This document shows positions 56,107-63,922 of a stretch of 64,000 nucleotides of DNA, piece after piece. The stretch is taken from assembly GCF_009711715.1 (NCBI RefSeq), contig NZ_VENF01000011.1, positions 1 to 64,000 on the forward strand, in the 5' to 3' direction. The position numbers and the translations under genes were made by a program. The notes under the pieces were generated by a model. That model was not told the DNA's origin and did not search any database. It was given only the letters and a program-made list of their open reading frames with translations. Positions within the stretch are counted from its first letter, which is position 1, and every line of letters starts with the position of its first letter. The DNA is from Methylophaga sp. (GTDB lineage: Bacteria; Pseudomonadota; Gammaproteobacteria; Nitrosococcales; Methylophagaceae).

Positions 56107-56424
56107 TCAGGTAATCAGTGTCATGGCCTGTTCTGTAGACAGAAATATTTCGGTATCGGTCAATGCCACAATATCGTGCTCTTCGCCGGACTTAGCATAA
56201 AGATAATCACCTTTGTTCAATTCCACACCGCCAATCAGCACCTGGCCGTCGAGCATCATGATTTCGGCATTTCCCTCATGAACATGATGTGGGAAATGGG
56301 CGCCTTTTTTCATCCTGATTATCGCCGTTTTACCGCCTTTGTTATTGACGCGGAAAACGCTTTTTTCAATTCCTTGCTGTTCGGCGATCTGCCAGTCCCG
56401 TTCTGCTGCTCTGTTTACTAACAT
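56107..56424 (-). CDS. Cupin-domain protein with complete metal-site motif
   Basis: Protein of 105 residues, single cupin barrel. The first motif GAHFPHHVHEGNAEIMMLDG has the His-x-His and Glu expected for a metal site, and the second motif GDYLYAKSGEEHDI supplies a further His, as in ChrR/anti-sigma-type cupins. It is complete and lies just upstream of the DUF3080 lipoprotein gene. A full-length open frame on the opposite strand of the same stretch is a coding shadow. Probably binds a metal or small ligand; function unknown. Confidence 0.83.
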   Translation of the reverse strand: MLVNRAAERDWQIAEQQGIEKSVFRVNNKGGKTAIIRMKKGAHFPHHVHEGNAEIMMLDGQVLIGGVELNKGDYLYAKSGEEHDIVALTDTEIFLSTEQAMTLIT

Positions 56425-56449
56425 TGTTTGTTCCCTGAATATCGATTTA

Positions 56450-57154
56450 TTATTCCAGATAACCGCCCGCGGCCTGTATTACTTCCAGTGATCCTGGCCT
56501 GGTGAGCCAGACGGCGATGGCCGTTTGCTGTTGTTGTTTATCGGGCCATGCAGCCAGACTGGTTTGCCAGTACTGCTGACCGCTTAGCTGCCTTTTATCA
56601 AGCACCACAAAGTCATGCTCAAGTCGCCGGCCGCGATTCTCACCGGCCTCGACCTCACTGCCAAGCCCCATGCCGAGAACGGCAACATGGGCCATCAGCG
56701 TTTCATTCGAATCGAAACGGATAGCTAACTGTCCGTCATTGAGACTGACGCTCAATATGCCCGGCATCGAATCGGGCTTTTTAAGCGTTGTCTGTCCATT
56801 AAACCATCCACGCCATTCGCGGCTGTTGACGACAAAGCCCGGTGTATAGACTTGTGACAAAATGCCTTGTCGAACCATTTCCCGCTGGCGTTGTGAATAG
56901 GCCTCACTGGCAAAGCGATCTGACCAGCCCAGACCATCCCAGTAATCGACATGAAATGCCATCGGCAACAGTGTCTTGAAAAGATCTGGGTCAGATTTGA
57001 GTGAGGACAGCCATTTATCAGCCGGTGGGCAACTACTGCAACCTTCTGAAGTATAGAGCTCCACCACGGTTGTTTTGCCGGCGTCGCTGCTGAACTCCAG
57101 CGCCAGGATCGGGGCCGGCAGTAAACAGATAAAAATCAGCCACAGACGATACAT
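56450..57154 (-). CDS. Exported DUF1223 thioredoxin-like protein
   Basis: Protein of about 234 residues. A signal peptide (MYRLWLIFICLLPAPILA) leads to a DUF1223 domain starting VVELYTSEGCSSCPPADKWL, whose two Cys in GCSSCPP resemble a thioredoxin-type C-x-x-C. Further landmarks: FHVDYWDGLGWSDRF and YTPGFVVNSREWRGWFNG. It lies in the periplasm. Start at ATG 57154 (or the adjacent ATG 57157) with GGTGGGG upstream. Transcribed away from pqqA. Redox role inferred from the fold only. Confidence 0.83.
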   Translation of the reverse strand: MYRLWLIFICLLPAPILALEFSSDAGKTTVVELYTSEGCSSCPPADKWLSSLKSDPDLFKTLLPMAFHVDYWDGLGWSDRFASEAYSQRQREMVRQGILSQVYTPGFVVNSREWRGWFNGQTTLKKPDSMPGILSVSLNDGQLAIRFDSNETLMAHVAVLGMGLGSEVEAGENRGRRLEHDFVVLDKRQLSGQQYWQTSLAAWPDKQQQQTAIAVWLTRPGSLEVIQAAGGYLE

Positions 57155-57270
57155 CATTCCCCACCCGCCATAAATCAATGACTCATGATGTTGAGAACAT
57201 GCGCAATGACCGGAGTTCCGGTCAAGCTGTGTCAGTAGACAGAATATCAATCAGAACAAAGATAATAAAT

Positions 57271-57288
57271 TATTGCAGATATTGCAGA
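57271..57288. repeat. Tandem 9-bp repeat TATTGCAGA x2
   Basis: TATTGCAGA occurs back to back at 57271-57279 and 57280-57288, in the spacer between the DUF1223 gene and pqqA copy 1. It could be a regulator-binding site; nothing else supports this. Confidence 0.3.
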
Positions 57289-57395
57289 CCGTCAGAAAAA
57301 TACTGAGCCTTTTCCCGCAATATGCTGATTTTAAATAAATAGCCGCCGGGTATTATGAAATTGTGTCAATCAGAGATCGTCAGGAGGTGAGAACC

Positions 57396-57467
57396 ATGTG
57401 GACTAAACCAGACTACAATGACATGCGTTTTGGTTTTGAGGTTACGATGTATATCAACAACCGCTAA
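57396..57467 (+). CDS. pqqA: PqqA, coenzyme PQQ precursor peptide (copy 1)
   Basis: Peptide of 23 residues, [20 protein letters not shown] plus NNR. It fits the classical PqqA pattern MWxKPxxxDxRxGxEVTxYIxNR, with Glu15 and Tyr19 as the two residues that are crosslinked to become PQQ. An almost perfect ribosome-binding site AGGAGGTGA lies 5 nt upstream. No pqqB-E genes are nearby, so this is a stand-alone precursor gene. A hairpin at 57487-57514 ends it. PqqE and PqqD encoded elsewhere would process the peptide. Confidence 0.93.
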   Translation: MWTKPDYNDMRFGFEVTMYINNR

Positions 57468-57486
57468 TCAAACTGATTAATTGACT

Positions 57487-57514
57487 GGGAAACCCCGCCA
57501 TAGCGGGGTTTCCC
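57487..57514 (+). terminator. Hairpin after pqqA copy 1
   Basis: GGGAAACCCCGC and GCGGGGTTTCCC form a perfect 12-bp stem around CATA. The T residues sit inside the stem rather than after it. Confidence 0.7.
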
Positions 57515-57710
57515 ATGCCTGAAAATATTTTTGACAGCGGCTAATAAACCCGATAAATTGACATTAGCTTGAAAGTTGATCTGAATATTTATTTTTCATT
57601 TCGATGCATTACCCATAGTAGCTCGTCCTGTTTATTAATAAGTACTTCTGCACACCTTCCAGCTATACCCGCCTGCTATGGCATGTTTTTATTAGTAAAT
57701 AGGATTATCT

Positions 57711-57917
57711 ATGTCTACATCTACCGGTACTGTAAAGTGGTTTAACGAAACTAAAGGTTACGGCTTTATCGAACAAGAAAGCGGCCCGGATGTTTTCGCT
57801 CATTTCAGCCAAATCAAAGGCGATGGTTTCAGAACGCTTAAAGAAGGCCAACGTGTTGAATTCACCGTTAGCCAGGGTGCCAAAGGCCCACAAGCTGAGA
57901 ACATCACTGCCCTGTAA
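57711..57917 (+). CDS. Cold-shock-domain protein
   Basis: RNA-binding protein of 68 residues of the CspA family. RNP1 is KGYGFIEQ and RNP2 VFAHFSQI, within the standard five-stranded OB fold starting [12 protein letters not shown]. It is full length. A leader of up to about 190 nt lies between the pqqA hairpin and the start; long 5' regions are common for csp genes and allow cold regulation. It ends at a strong bidirectional terminator (57940-57969). Confidence 0.95.
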   Translation: MSTSTGTVKWFNETKGYGFIEQESGPDVFAHFSQIKGDGFRTLKEGQRVEFTVSQGAKGPQAENITAL

Positions 57918-57939
57918 TGTTTCCATTACGGACAGAATT

Positions 57940-57969
57940 AAAAAGCCCCGCCAATGCGGGGCTTTTTTT
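57940..57969. terminator. Bidirectional terminator after the cold-shock gene
   Basis: AAAAGCCCCGC and GCGGGGCTTTT pair around CAAT, with a T run following. It overlaps the stop codon of the minus-strand SDR gene. Confidence 0.92.
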
Positions 57970-58717
57970 ATGCCGTACCCGGCTCGATTTCAATCACTTT
58001 ACGGGCAAAGTTTTCATATTCCTGCCATAGCGCTTTTGCCATGGTGTCCGGAAACAGGTGACACTCGCCTTTTTTCAAGGCCTCGATAATACCCTCAGCC
58101 ACCAGGCTGGGCGGCTCTGCGACATCAATCAATCCGGCGTTATCGGCCATATCCGTGGCAATCGGTCCCGGATGTACGCTCAGAACGACTGTCTTCTGTT
58201 CTGCCATGTCATGGCGCAGTGCCTGAGTAATTGAATAGGCTGCTGCTTTAGAGGCAGCATAGGTGGCAAAGGCCGGAAAGGAGCGCAGTGAAGCAATTGA
58301 ATTCAACTGCACGAATGCGCCGCCACCATTGGCTTTAAGGACCGGGGCAAAAGCCTGCGCCATACGCAGTAAACCAGCCACGTTGATATCCATCTGGGTT
58401 TCCAGTGCATCAATTGATTCCGGCTGCAACGGGCTGGCATTTTTGAGAATACCGGCGTTGTTAACCACAATATCGACATCCTGTGCATTGGCGGCAGCAG
58501 AGATTATGGTGCTGGGCCTGCTCAAATCGATATGTATCGGTGTAACCTTGTCTGCATATTGCTGCTCCAGCTCGGCAACCGAATCAAGATCACGCACACC
58601 GAGATAGACTTTACGCACACCATGCTGCAGGAAAGCCTCGACAATCGCCCTGCCGATCCCTCGGTTCGCACCGGTTACCAGGGCCACTTTGTAGTTAATA
58701 TCAAATGGTGTATTCAT
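57968..58717 (-). CDS. Short-chain dehydrogenase/reductase
   Basis: NAD(P)-dependent SDR of 249 residues. Nucleotide-binding motif VTGANRGIGRAI, NNAG motif VVNNAGIL, catalytic Ser in QLNSIASLRSF and Tyr/Lys in YAASKAAAYS. The PGPIATDMA region is typical of classical SDRs. ATG 58717 has GAGGAC about 6 nt upstream. It is convergent with the cold-shock gene, with which it shares a terminator, and divergent from mscS. Substrate unknown. Confidence 0.9.
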   Translation of the reverse strand: MNTPFDINYKVALVTGANRGIGRAIVEAFLQHGVRKVYLGVRDLDSVAELEQQYADKVTPIHIDLSRPSTIISAAANAQDVDIVVNNAGILKNASPLQPESIDALETQMDINVAGLLRMAQAFAPVLKANGGGAFVQLNSIASLRSFPAFATYAASKAAAYSITQALRHDMAEQKTVVLSVHPGPIATDMADNAGLIDVAEPPSLVAEGIIEALKKGECHLFPDTMAKALWQEYENFARKVIEIEPGTA

Positions 58718-58863
58718 CAAAAGTCCTCTGCTGTCCGTGATTGCGATGTCATGGTGACCTGTGCTTAACGATAAAGTTCAGTCCTTCTTTTATTGCCATC
58801 AGCCACCGAGTCACCTACATTATTCTTCAGTTGCTCCTTCCCAAATGATAACGAAGCCAAACA

Positions 58864-60165
58864 ATGGATAACTATAAAGCACTTCTGGATCAGTTCCTGA
58901 CAACCACCATGCACTGGCTGAGCAGTCCCAAGTTCTATTCCCAGTTAGGCTTGATTTTGCTCGCCCTGTTAATTGCCTTTCCACTGGCAAAATTTCTCAA
59001 ATCCCGTTCTCCACTGCTTCGCCAGCCCCCCACTGACGGGGCCATGCTCAACCTGAGACAAGGTATTTACCGACTGCGGGACCTGGTGCTGCCATTAATG
59101 ATGATACTGGCCCTCTCAATAGCGGTGGATATCGGCCAGGCACTGATTTCCCAGAGCTGGTTAATCAGAATCAGTCTGAGCCTGGCTGTCATTTTTATGC
59201 TTTATTCGATTATCAATCGCTTTGTAGAAAAACAACTGTTTCGTAAACTTGCCCTGTGGCTGATTCTGCCGATTGCCGTGTTGCATATTATCGGCTGGCT
59301 AGATGAGGTGGTGGCTTATCTTGAAACTATCTCACTGCAAATCGGTAACTTCAAGATTTCAGCTTATGGTGTCGCCAGAGTATTGATCTTCGGCTCCGTG
59401 CTGTTCTGGCTGGGGCGGCTGTCCAATAACGCGGGGCAGCAAATCATTCGTAATCAGCATGATCTGGATCTCGGTACCCGTGAAGTATTTGCCAAACTGT
59501 TTCAGGTCACCCTGTTTGTGGTGGTTTTCCTGATGTTGCTGCAAATCATGGGCATTAACCTGACAGCCCTTGCCGTCTTCGGTGGTGCCGTGGGTGTCGG
59601 TTTGGGGTTTGGTCTGCAGTCCATCGCCTCCAATTTTATTTCCGGCATCATCCTGCTGCTTGATCGTTCATTGTCGGTCGGTGACTATGTAGAAATGGAG
59701 GACGGCCGTGCCGGCACCATTCGCGAACTCAAAATGCGCTCAACGACACTGGAAACCTTCGATGGCAAGGACATCATGGTGCCTAATGAACAGTTCATTA
59801 CCACCAGTTTCACCAACTGGACCCACAAAAATCAGAAACAACGTTACTCACTGAATTTCCAGGTAGCTTACAAAACTGATTTGCACAAACTGTTTGACGT
59901 AGTTCGGGAAGTCGTCGCCAGTCACCCGCAGGTGATCAGCGGACCGGATATTCCGATCGAAGAGCGACCCGATGCCGAAATTCAGGGTTTTGCCGACTCG
60001 GGTATCGATATTCTGGTTGAGTTCTGGATGGAAGGCATTGATGATGGACGTAACCGGGTTGGGGGCGACCTGTTGCTGATGATTTGGGACGCTCTGCAGC
60101 AGCATGGGATTGAAATCCCGTTCCCGCAGCGCGAGATCAAAATTCTCGGCCAACCGTCAAATTAG
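58864..60165 (+). CDS. MscS-family mechanosensitive channel
   Basis: Inner-membrane channel of 433 residues, with extra N-terminal transmembrane helices before the MscS core. The pore helix GGAVGVGLGFGLQSIASNFI (Gly/Ala-rich, about residues 239-258), the beta-domain DRSLSVGDYVEMEDGRAGTI and the RSTTLETFDGKDIMVPNEQF segment match the family. It acts as a safety valve on hypo-osmotic shock, fitting ectoine-based osmoadaptation. A perfect inverted repeat after the stop may end its transcript. Confidence 0.93.
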   Translation: MDNYKALLDQFLTTTMHWLSSPKFYSQLGLILLALLIAFPLAKFLKSRSPLLRQPPTDGAMLNLRQGIYRLRDLVLPLMMILALSIAVDIGQALISQSWLIRISLSLAVIFMLYSIINRFVEKQLFRKLALWLILPIAVLHIIGWLDEVVAYLETISLQIGNFKISAYGVARVLIFGSVLFWLGRLSNNAGQQIIRNQHDLDLGTREVFAKLFQVTLFVVVFLMLLQIMGINLTALAVFGGAVGVGLGFGLQSIASNFISGIILLLDRSLSVGDYVEMEDGRAGTIRELKMRSTTLETFDGKDIMVPNEQFITTSFTNWTHKNQKQRYSLNFQVAYKTDLHKLFDVVREVVASHPQVISGPDIPIEERPDAEIQGFADSGIDILVEFWMEGIDDGRNRVGGDLLLMIWDALQQHGIEIPFPQREIKILGQPSN

Positions 60166-60175
60166 CTGACAGTCC

Positions 60176-60211
60176 CGCAAGACAAAGCCAGCTACCGGGA
60201 TTTGTCTTGCG
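60176..60211 (+). terminator. Hairpin after mscS-like gene
   Basis: CGCAAGACAAA (60176-60186) and TTTGTCTTGCG (60201-60211) form a perfect 11-bp stem. No T run follows. Confidence 0.5.
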
Positions 60212-60319
60212 CACAATGTTTCATGCTAAACTCAAACTCATCCTTACGGATCTTCACTTCTTATTCACAAATGCTGTTATGGAATGGATGAAGGTCAGTG
60301 ACAAATATACGAGGTGAGT

Positions 60320-60718
60320 ATGAAATTCTCTCCCTTTATCGCACCCTCAATCGTCTTGATGATTATTGCCTTCAATCAGACATTTGCCGGCTCGGCGCCA
60401 GAAAACCAGGCTGCTGCACAGATTCATACTGAAAATCAGCGAATCGTTCAGATCAGCGAGACGTGCTACCAGGGCTGGCAACAACTGGGGTGGACCATTG
60501 GTGAAAATGGGATGGCGGCAGAGCAACATCCGGCCTTCAGTAATGGGATAAAACGTATCTGTCAGGCGCGCGCTGAGCTGTTCTTTGAAGGCTATGAAAT
60601 CTCCCCCTTTATAGAACCCGATTCGCAACCCCAGATCTTTCCTATCGTGTTTCGTCCCAGTGTGGAAGAGATTAAGCAGCATCTGCGTCAAAATTTGCCA
60701 AAACTGCGCCTGATCTGA
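60320..60718 (+). CDS. Small exported protein of unknown function
   Basis: Protein of 132 residues. The signal peptide (MKFSPFIAPSIVLMIIAFNQ) is cleaved near TFA-GSAPE. The mature part has two Cys (SETCYQGWQQLGWT and IKRICQARAELFFEG) that may form a disulfide, and a helical C-terminus. GAGGTGAG precedes ATG 60320; an in-frame GTG at 60314 sits within that site. No family recognised. Confidence 0.65.
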   Translation: MKFSPFIAPSIVLMIIAFNQTFAGSAPENQAAAQIHTENQRIVQISETCYQGWQQLGWTIGENGMAAEQHPAFSNGIKRICQARAELFFEGYEISPFIEPDSQPQIFPIVFRPSVEEIKQHLRQNLPKLRLI

Positions 60719-60918
60719 GTAAAGTCAGGCACAGCATTTTTGCGTCAAAGTACCCCACTTGAACAAGAAAATGCCTGCCTCATAGCATTGATTCAGTATT
60801 TTTAAGCACTTAACCTTATTCGACTACTGTTAATCCGCCTTCATTATGCATAATATAGTGTGCATTTTGATGCAGACGATTTGTATTGCGCGCCATACAC
60901 AATCATGAGGATGAACGC

Positions 60919-61380
60919 ATGTCGCAATTTGATAACCTAAAACTAGACAAACAACTGTGCTTCGCACTCTACAGTGCCACGAACAACATAACGCGTCTCT
61001 ACCGTAGTCTGCTGGATGAGTATGATCTGACTTATCCGCAATACCTGGTGCTGCTGGTACTGTGGGAAAAAGATGGCGTCGCCATCAAAGAGGTAATGAA
61101 AAGACTGAATCTCGATTCGGGTACACTCTCCCCCATTATCAAACGCCTGCAGGCTGCCGGTATGGTGGACAAAGTTCGTACTGATAAAGATGAACGCATC
61201 GTGCGTCTGCTACTGACTGACAAAGCCAGGAAACTGGAGCCGATGATTGCCAAAGTTCAGGAAAAAGTGGCCTGTCAGACAGAATTGTCCTCCACGGAAT
61301 TTTTCGAACTGCTCGACCGATTGAATCAACTTGCTTCCAGTCTGAGACAAAAGGAAGCAAAGCAATCGCTGGCTTCATAG
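60919..61380 (+). CDS. ohrR: OhrR-type MarR regulator (organic peroxide sensor)
   Basis: MarR-family regulator of 153 residues. The redox Cys14 sits in LDKQLCFALYSATN, the hallmark of OhrR, and a second Cys119 lies exactly 105 residues later, the same spacing as the two sensing Cys of Xanthomonas OhrR, so it is probably a two-Cys type. The winged helix includes RLNLDSGTLSPIIKRL and DERIVRLLLTDKA. GAGGA precedes ATG 60919. No ohr gene is adjacent. It should repress ohr-like genes until Cys14 is oxidised by an organic hydroperoxide. Confidence 0.85.
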   Translation: MSQFDNLKLDKQLCFALYSATNNITRLYRSLLDEYDLTYPQYLVLLVLWEKDGVAIKEVMKRLNLDSGTLSPIIKRLQAAGMVDKVRTDKDERIVRLLLTDKARKLEPMIAKVQEKVACQTELSSTEFFELLDRLNQLASSLRQKEAKQSLAS

Positions 61381-61398
61381 CCTGCCAACCGCTTCCTC

Positions 61399-61425
61399 AG
61401 CCCTGCCGCTGTGGCGGGGCTTCTT
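61399..61425 (+). terminator. Terminator after ohrR
   Basis: AGCCCTGCC and GGCGGGGCT form a 9-bp stem (one G-U pair) around GCTGT, followed by TCTT. Confidence 0.6.
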
Positions 61426-61426
61426 A

Positions 61427-62209
61427 TCAGATACGTATCGAAGCAATAATCCGCAGTGCCAGCCACACAAACAACAGTGGTAACAGCACCATAATCAGCA
61501 GGAATTCGGCCAACAAATAAACTGCTGCTTCTACGCCCTGCTCAGCCCGGCTTTTCACCTGTTCGAGCCTTGCCCCTATATCAACCCGCTCACGCAAATT
61601 GTCGAACCAGCCCCCGGACTCCTGCTGGTGGTTTTGATTGAGTTGATCGACACTTGCTTGCGCTGACTGCAATACTGAAACCGCCTCCTGTCGCTCGGTT
61701 TGCAACCATTGCTGCGTCTGATGCGAAACCAGTGCCAGCACCGGGACAAGAAGCCGGAGTACAGTCAGCACAATGAGTAGTTTCAACGCTATTTGTCCTG
61801 ACCAGCCAGCACCGGGTTTAAGGATCATCAGTAGCAGAGCGAGCATTGCGAGCAGTACAAGCAACACCTGAATCAGCATGTGGTCAGCCAGCATCAGAAT
61901 AATTTTTTGTATGCCAATTGAGGCTGAGGCTACCAGTAACACGGAAGACACCTGCTCGATAAGATCATTGAGCGGGTCAAGAATTTCACCGGGCGTTAAC
62001 GTCAGACCCACGCCCATCGGTTCAATTGACATCTCCGTGCCCTGTGCCACTGAAATCACTGCATTGAGTCCACGTGTCAAGGCATACACAGTCAAGGTCA
62101 CTTTGAGCATTTGTGTGAGTTGTCCGCCAAAAGCTTGTTCCAGCGGCAGGCAGGCCAGCACCAGGCAGAGTAACGCAATGCCGATGAATGATTTCTGTCT
62201 GAGTGACAT
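61427..62209 (-). CDS. Conserved inner-membrane protein of unknown function
   Basis: Protein of 260 residues with about five to six membrane segments. An N-terminal segment (IGIALLCLVLACLPL), then VILDPLNDLIEQVSSVLLVA-like helices and MLIQVLLVLLAMLALLLMIL, a soluble coiled region rich in Gln (QASVDQLNQNHQQES), and a last helix EFLLIMVLLPLLFVWLALRI. No enzymatic motif. It is transcribed towards the ohrR terminator. Family not recognised. Confidence 0.7.
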   Translation of the reverse strand: MSLRQKSFIGIALLCLVLACLPLEQAFGGQLTQMLKVTLTVYALTRGLNAVISVAQGTEMSIEPMGVGLTLTPGEILDPLNDLIEQVSSVLLVASASIGIQKIILMLADHMLIQVLLVLLAMLALLLMILKPGAGWSGQIALKLLIVLTVLRLLVPVLALVSHQTQQWLQTERQEAVSVLQSAQASVDQLNQNHQQESGGWFDNLRERVDIGARLEQVKSRAEQGVEAAVYLLAEFLLIMVLLPLLFVWLALRIIASIRI

Positions 62210-62271
62210 AATTCCTCCTGACCGTGACTGTTGCTCAGGAAAATCCTGATGAATATCGGGTCAAACACTGA

Positions 62272-62299
62272 TTGTGCTTCTTGTGGCACTCTCTAAAAT
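62272..62299 (+). promoter_or_regulatory. Possible promoter of pqqA copy 2, followed by an inverted repeat
   Basis: TTGTGC at 62272-62277, a 16-bp spacer and TAAAAT at 62294-62299. A 6-bp inverted repeat, ACTTGA and TCAAGT, follows at 62311-62327 within the leader and could be an operator or RNA hairpin. Confidence 0.4.
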
Positions 62300-62351
62300 A
62301 GCAGACAACTACTTGAAGTTCTCAAGTAAGCAAACAGAGAGGAAATTCATC

Positions 62352-62423
62352 ATGTGGACTAAACCAGAATATTCAGACATGCGTTTCGGCTTCGAAGTCA
62401 CTATGTATATCTGCAACCGCTAA
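62352..62423 (+). CDS. pqqA: PqqA, coenzyme PQQ precursor peptide (copy 2)
   Basis: Peptide of 23 residues, [20 protein letters not shown] plus CNR. It differs from copy 1 only at D6E, N8S and N21C, keeps Glu15 and Tyr19, and seven further codons differ silently, a sign of purifying selection. GAGAGGAAA lies upstream. The Cys at 21 is unusual for PqqA. A strong terminator follows at 62443-62468, so this too is a single-gene unit away from pqqB-E. Confidence 0.93.
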   Translation: MWTKPEYSDMRFGFEVTMYICNR

Positions 62424-62442
62424 TACATAGCCCCTACGCAGA

Positions 62443-62468
62443 AAAAGCCCCGTCGAGGGGCTTTTTTT
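62443..62468 (+). terminator. Terminator after pqqA copy 2
   Basis: AAAAGCCCC and GGGGCTTTT pair around GTCGA, followed by a T run. Confidence 0.9.
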
Positions 62469-62479
62469 ATGGCTGAAAG

Positions 62480-63922
62480 TTATTCAGCCAGCCTGATACA
62501 GTTTCTACCGGCCCCTTTGGCGAGATACAGTGCCTTATCAGCCCGTTCTATCAAGCTTGCCATCGTGTCCCCCCCGGCAAGCTCGGCCAGACCAGCACTC
62601 ACCGTCACTGCAAACTTGCTCTCATCAAAATGGAATGTCCAGGCCGAAATTGCCAGACGAATCGCTTCGATTCGTTGCTGTGCATGAGCCTGATCACAGT
62701 CAGTAAACATCACCAGAAACTCTTCCCCGCCCCAGCGACACAACACATCCTCCTTACGGATATGTAATTTGATGATCCGTGCTACTGCTTCAAGCACCTG
62801 ATCACCATGCTGATGGCCATAGTTGTCATTAACCTGCTTGAAATGGTCAATATCAATCAGCGCCAGGGAAATAGGTTGTTGATTGCGGCGGGATTTCGCC
62901 AGGGCCTGGTCGAACAGGCTGTCGAATACCTGACGGCTGGCAGCACCGGTGAGCTTATCGCGGGTCGCCATGGTCTCAAGCCTTGCCTGGTAACCTCTGA
63001 GCGCAAGATGGGCAATAAACAGCACCACAATACTGATAGCGAGGGAGACCAGGATATTGATCCATAGTGCCGCTTCGATCCGCTCTGAAGCCGGATCGTT
63101 AATCTGCTCAACAATCAAAAACCAGTCGAATTCCGGCACCAGACGGCTATTGAGATAAATGACATTACCGTTTTTGGTTTCAAAGGATACCGAGGCACTG
63201 GGAGACGTCAGAATACGGGTAAATAACTTATCCAGGCCAGCTTTGTTCTGAATATGCAAATCGTGACTGTACTGACTGCTTTGCAGCATGACCTCGCCCT
63301 GACGGTTAACGAAGTAGATTTCGCGACCATAACGCTGCTGGTAGTTTTCAATTAACTGCACCACGCTTTCCATCGACAGCCCGACACCGATAAGGCCGAT
63401 AAACTCACCCTGTTTGTTTTCCACCCGGTAATTGACAAAGATACTCAGGCGGGATCGATCAGCCGTATCCTGGTCGATATTGATTTCATAATCCTGATTC
63501 ATATCACGGGCACGGAAATACCATTGATCGGCAGGTTCATCTTTTAAGACCTGTTTGATAATACCGTCAGGATGATAATAAAGCCGGCTTTTTTCAGAAA
63601 CGAAGAAAGCGGTAATGGTTTCGTACTTGTCCTGAATTTGAGCAAGATAACGCTGCATCTTGAGCGGATCCTGCTCACCGTTCGCCACCCAATCTATGGC
63701 GAAGGTATCATTGGCCATCAGCGACGAAATCAATACCGGCTGCAGCAGATCGCGCTGAATTTCAGAATAAATATTATCGCTGGTCAGTGGCAGCATTTCC
63801 TGCTGCAAACGATCTGCAATGGAGTCCCGTGCCACAAAGTAGCCAATCAGGCTGGTCGCTAGAAAACCCAGCAATACAATCACACTGATAATAATACTGT
63901 AGAGACGTTTTCGGCTTTGCAT
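62480..63922 (-). CDS. Cache-type sensor diguanylate cyclase
   Basis: Membrane protein of 480 residues. Transmembrane helix 1 (IIISVIVLLGFLATSLIGYF) is followed by a periplasmic double-Cache-like sensor (about 35-285: ITAFFVSEKSRLYYHPDGII, GLIGVGLSMESVVQLIENYQ), then helix 2 and a cytoplasmic GGDEF domain with intact GGEEF and the inhibitory-site motif RKED. It should make c-di-GMP in response to a small periplasmic ligand. ATG 63922 has CAGG upstream. The last 78 bp of the window are its upstream region, with no further gene. Confidence 0.92.
   Translation of the reverse strand: MQSRKRLYSIIISVIVLLGFLATSLIGYFVARDSIADRLQQEMLPLTSDNIYSEIQRDLLQPVLISSLMANDTFAIDWVANGEQDPLKMQRYLAQIQDKYETITAFFVSEKSRLYYHPDGIIKQVLKDEPADQWYFRARDMNQDYEINIDQDTADRSRLSIFVNYRVENKQGEFIGLIGVGLSMESVVQLIENYQQRYGREIYFVNRQGEVMLQSSQYSHDLHIQNKAGLDKLFTRILTSPSASVSFETKNGNVIYLNSRLVPEFDWFLIVEQINDPASERIEAALWINILVSLAISIVVLFIAHLALRGYQARLETMATRDKLTGAASRQVFDSLFDQALAKSRRNQQPISLALIDIDHFKQVNDNYGHQHGDQVLEAVARIIKLHIRKEDVLCRWGGEEFLVMFTDCDQAHAQQRIEAIRLAISAWTFHFDESKFAVTVSAGLAELAGGDTMASLIERADKALYLAKGAGRNCIRLAE

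Noticed and set aside
56104..56421. Full-length open frame on the plus strand opposite the cupin gene
   Set aside because: It is an exact mirror of the minus-strand cupin, which has a complete metal-site motif; the plus frame has no recognisable domain.
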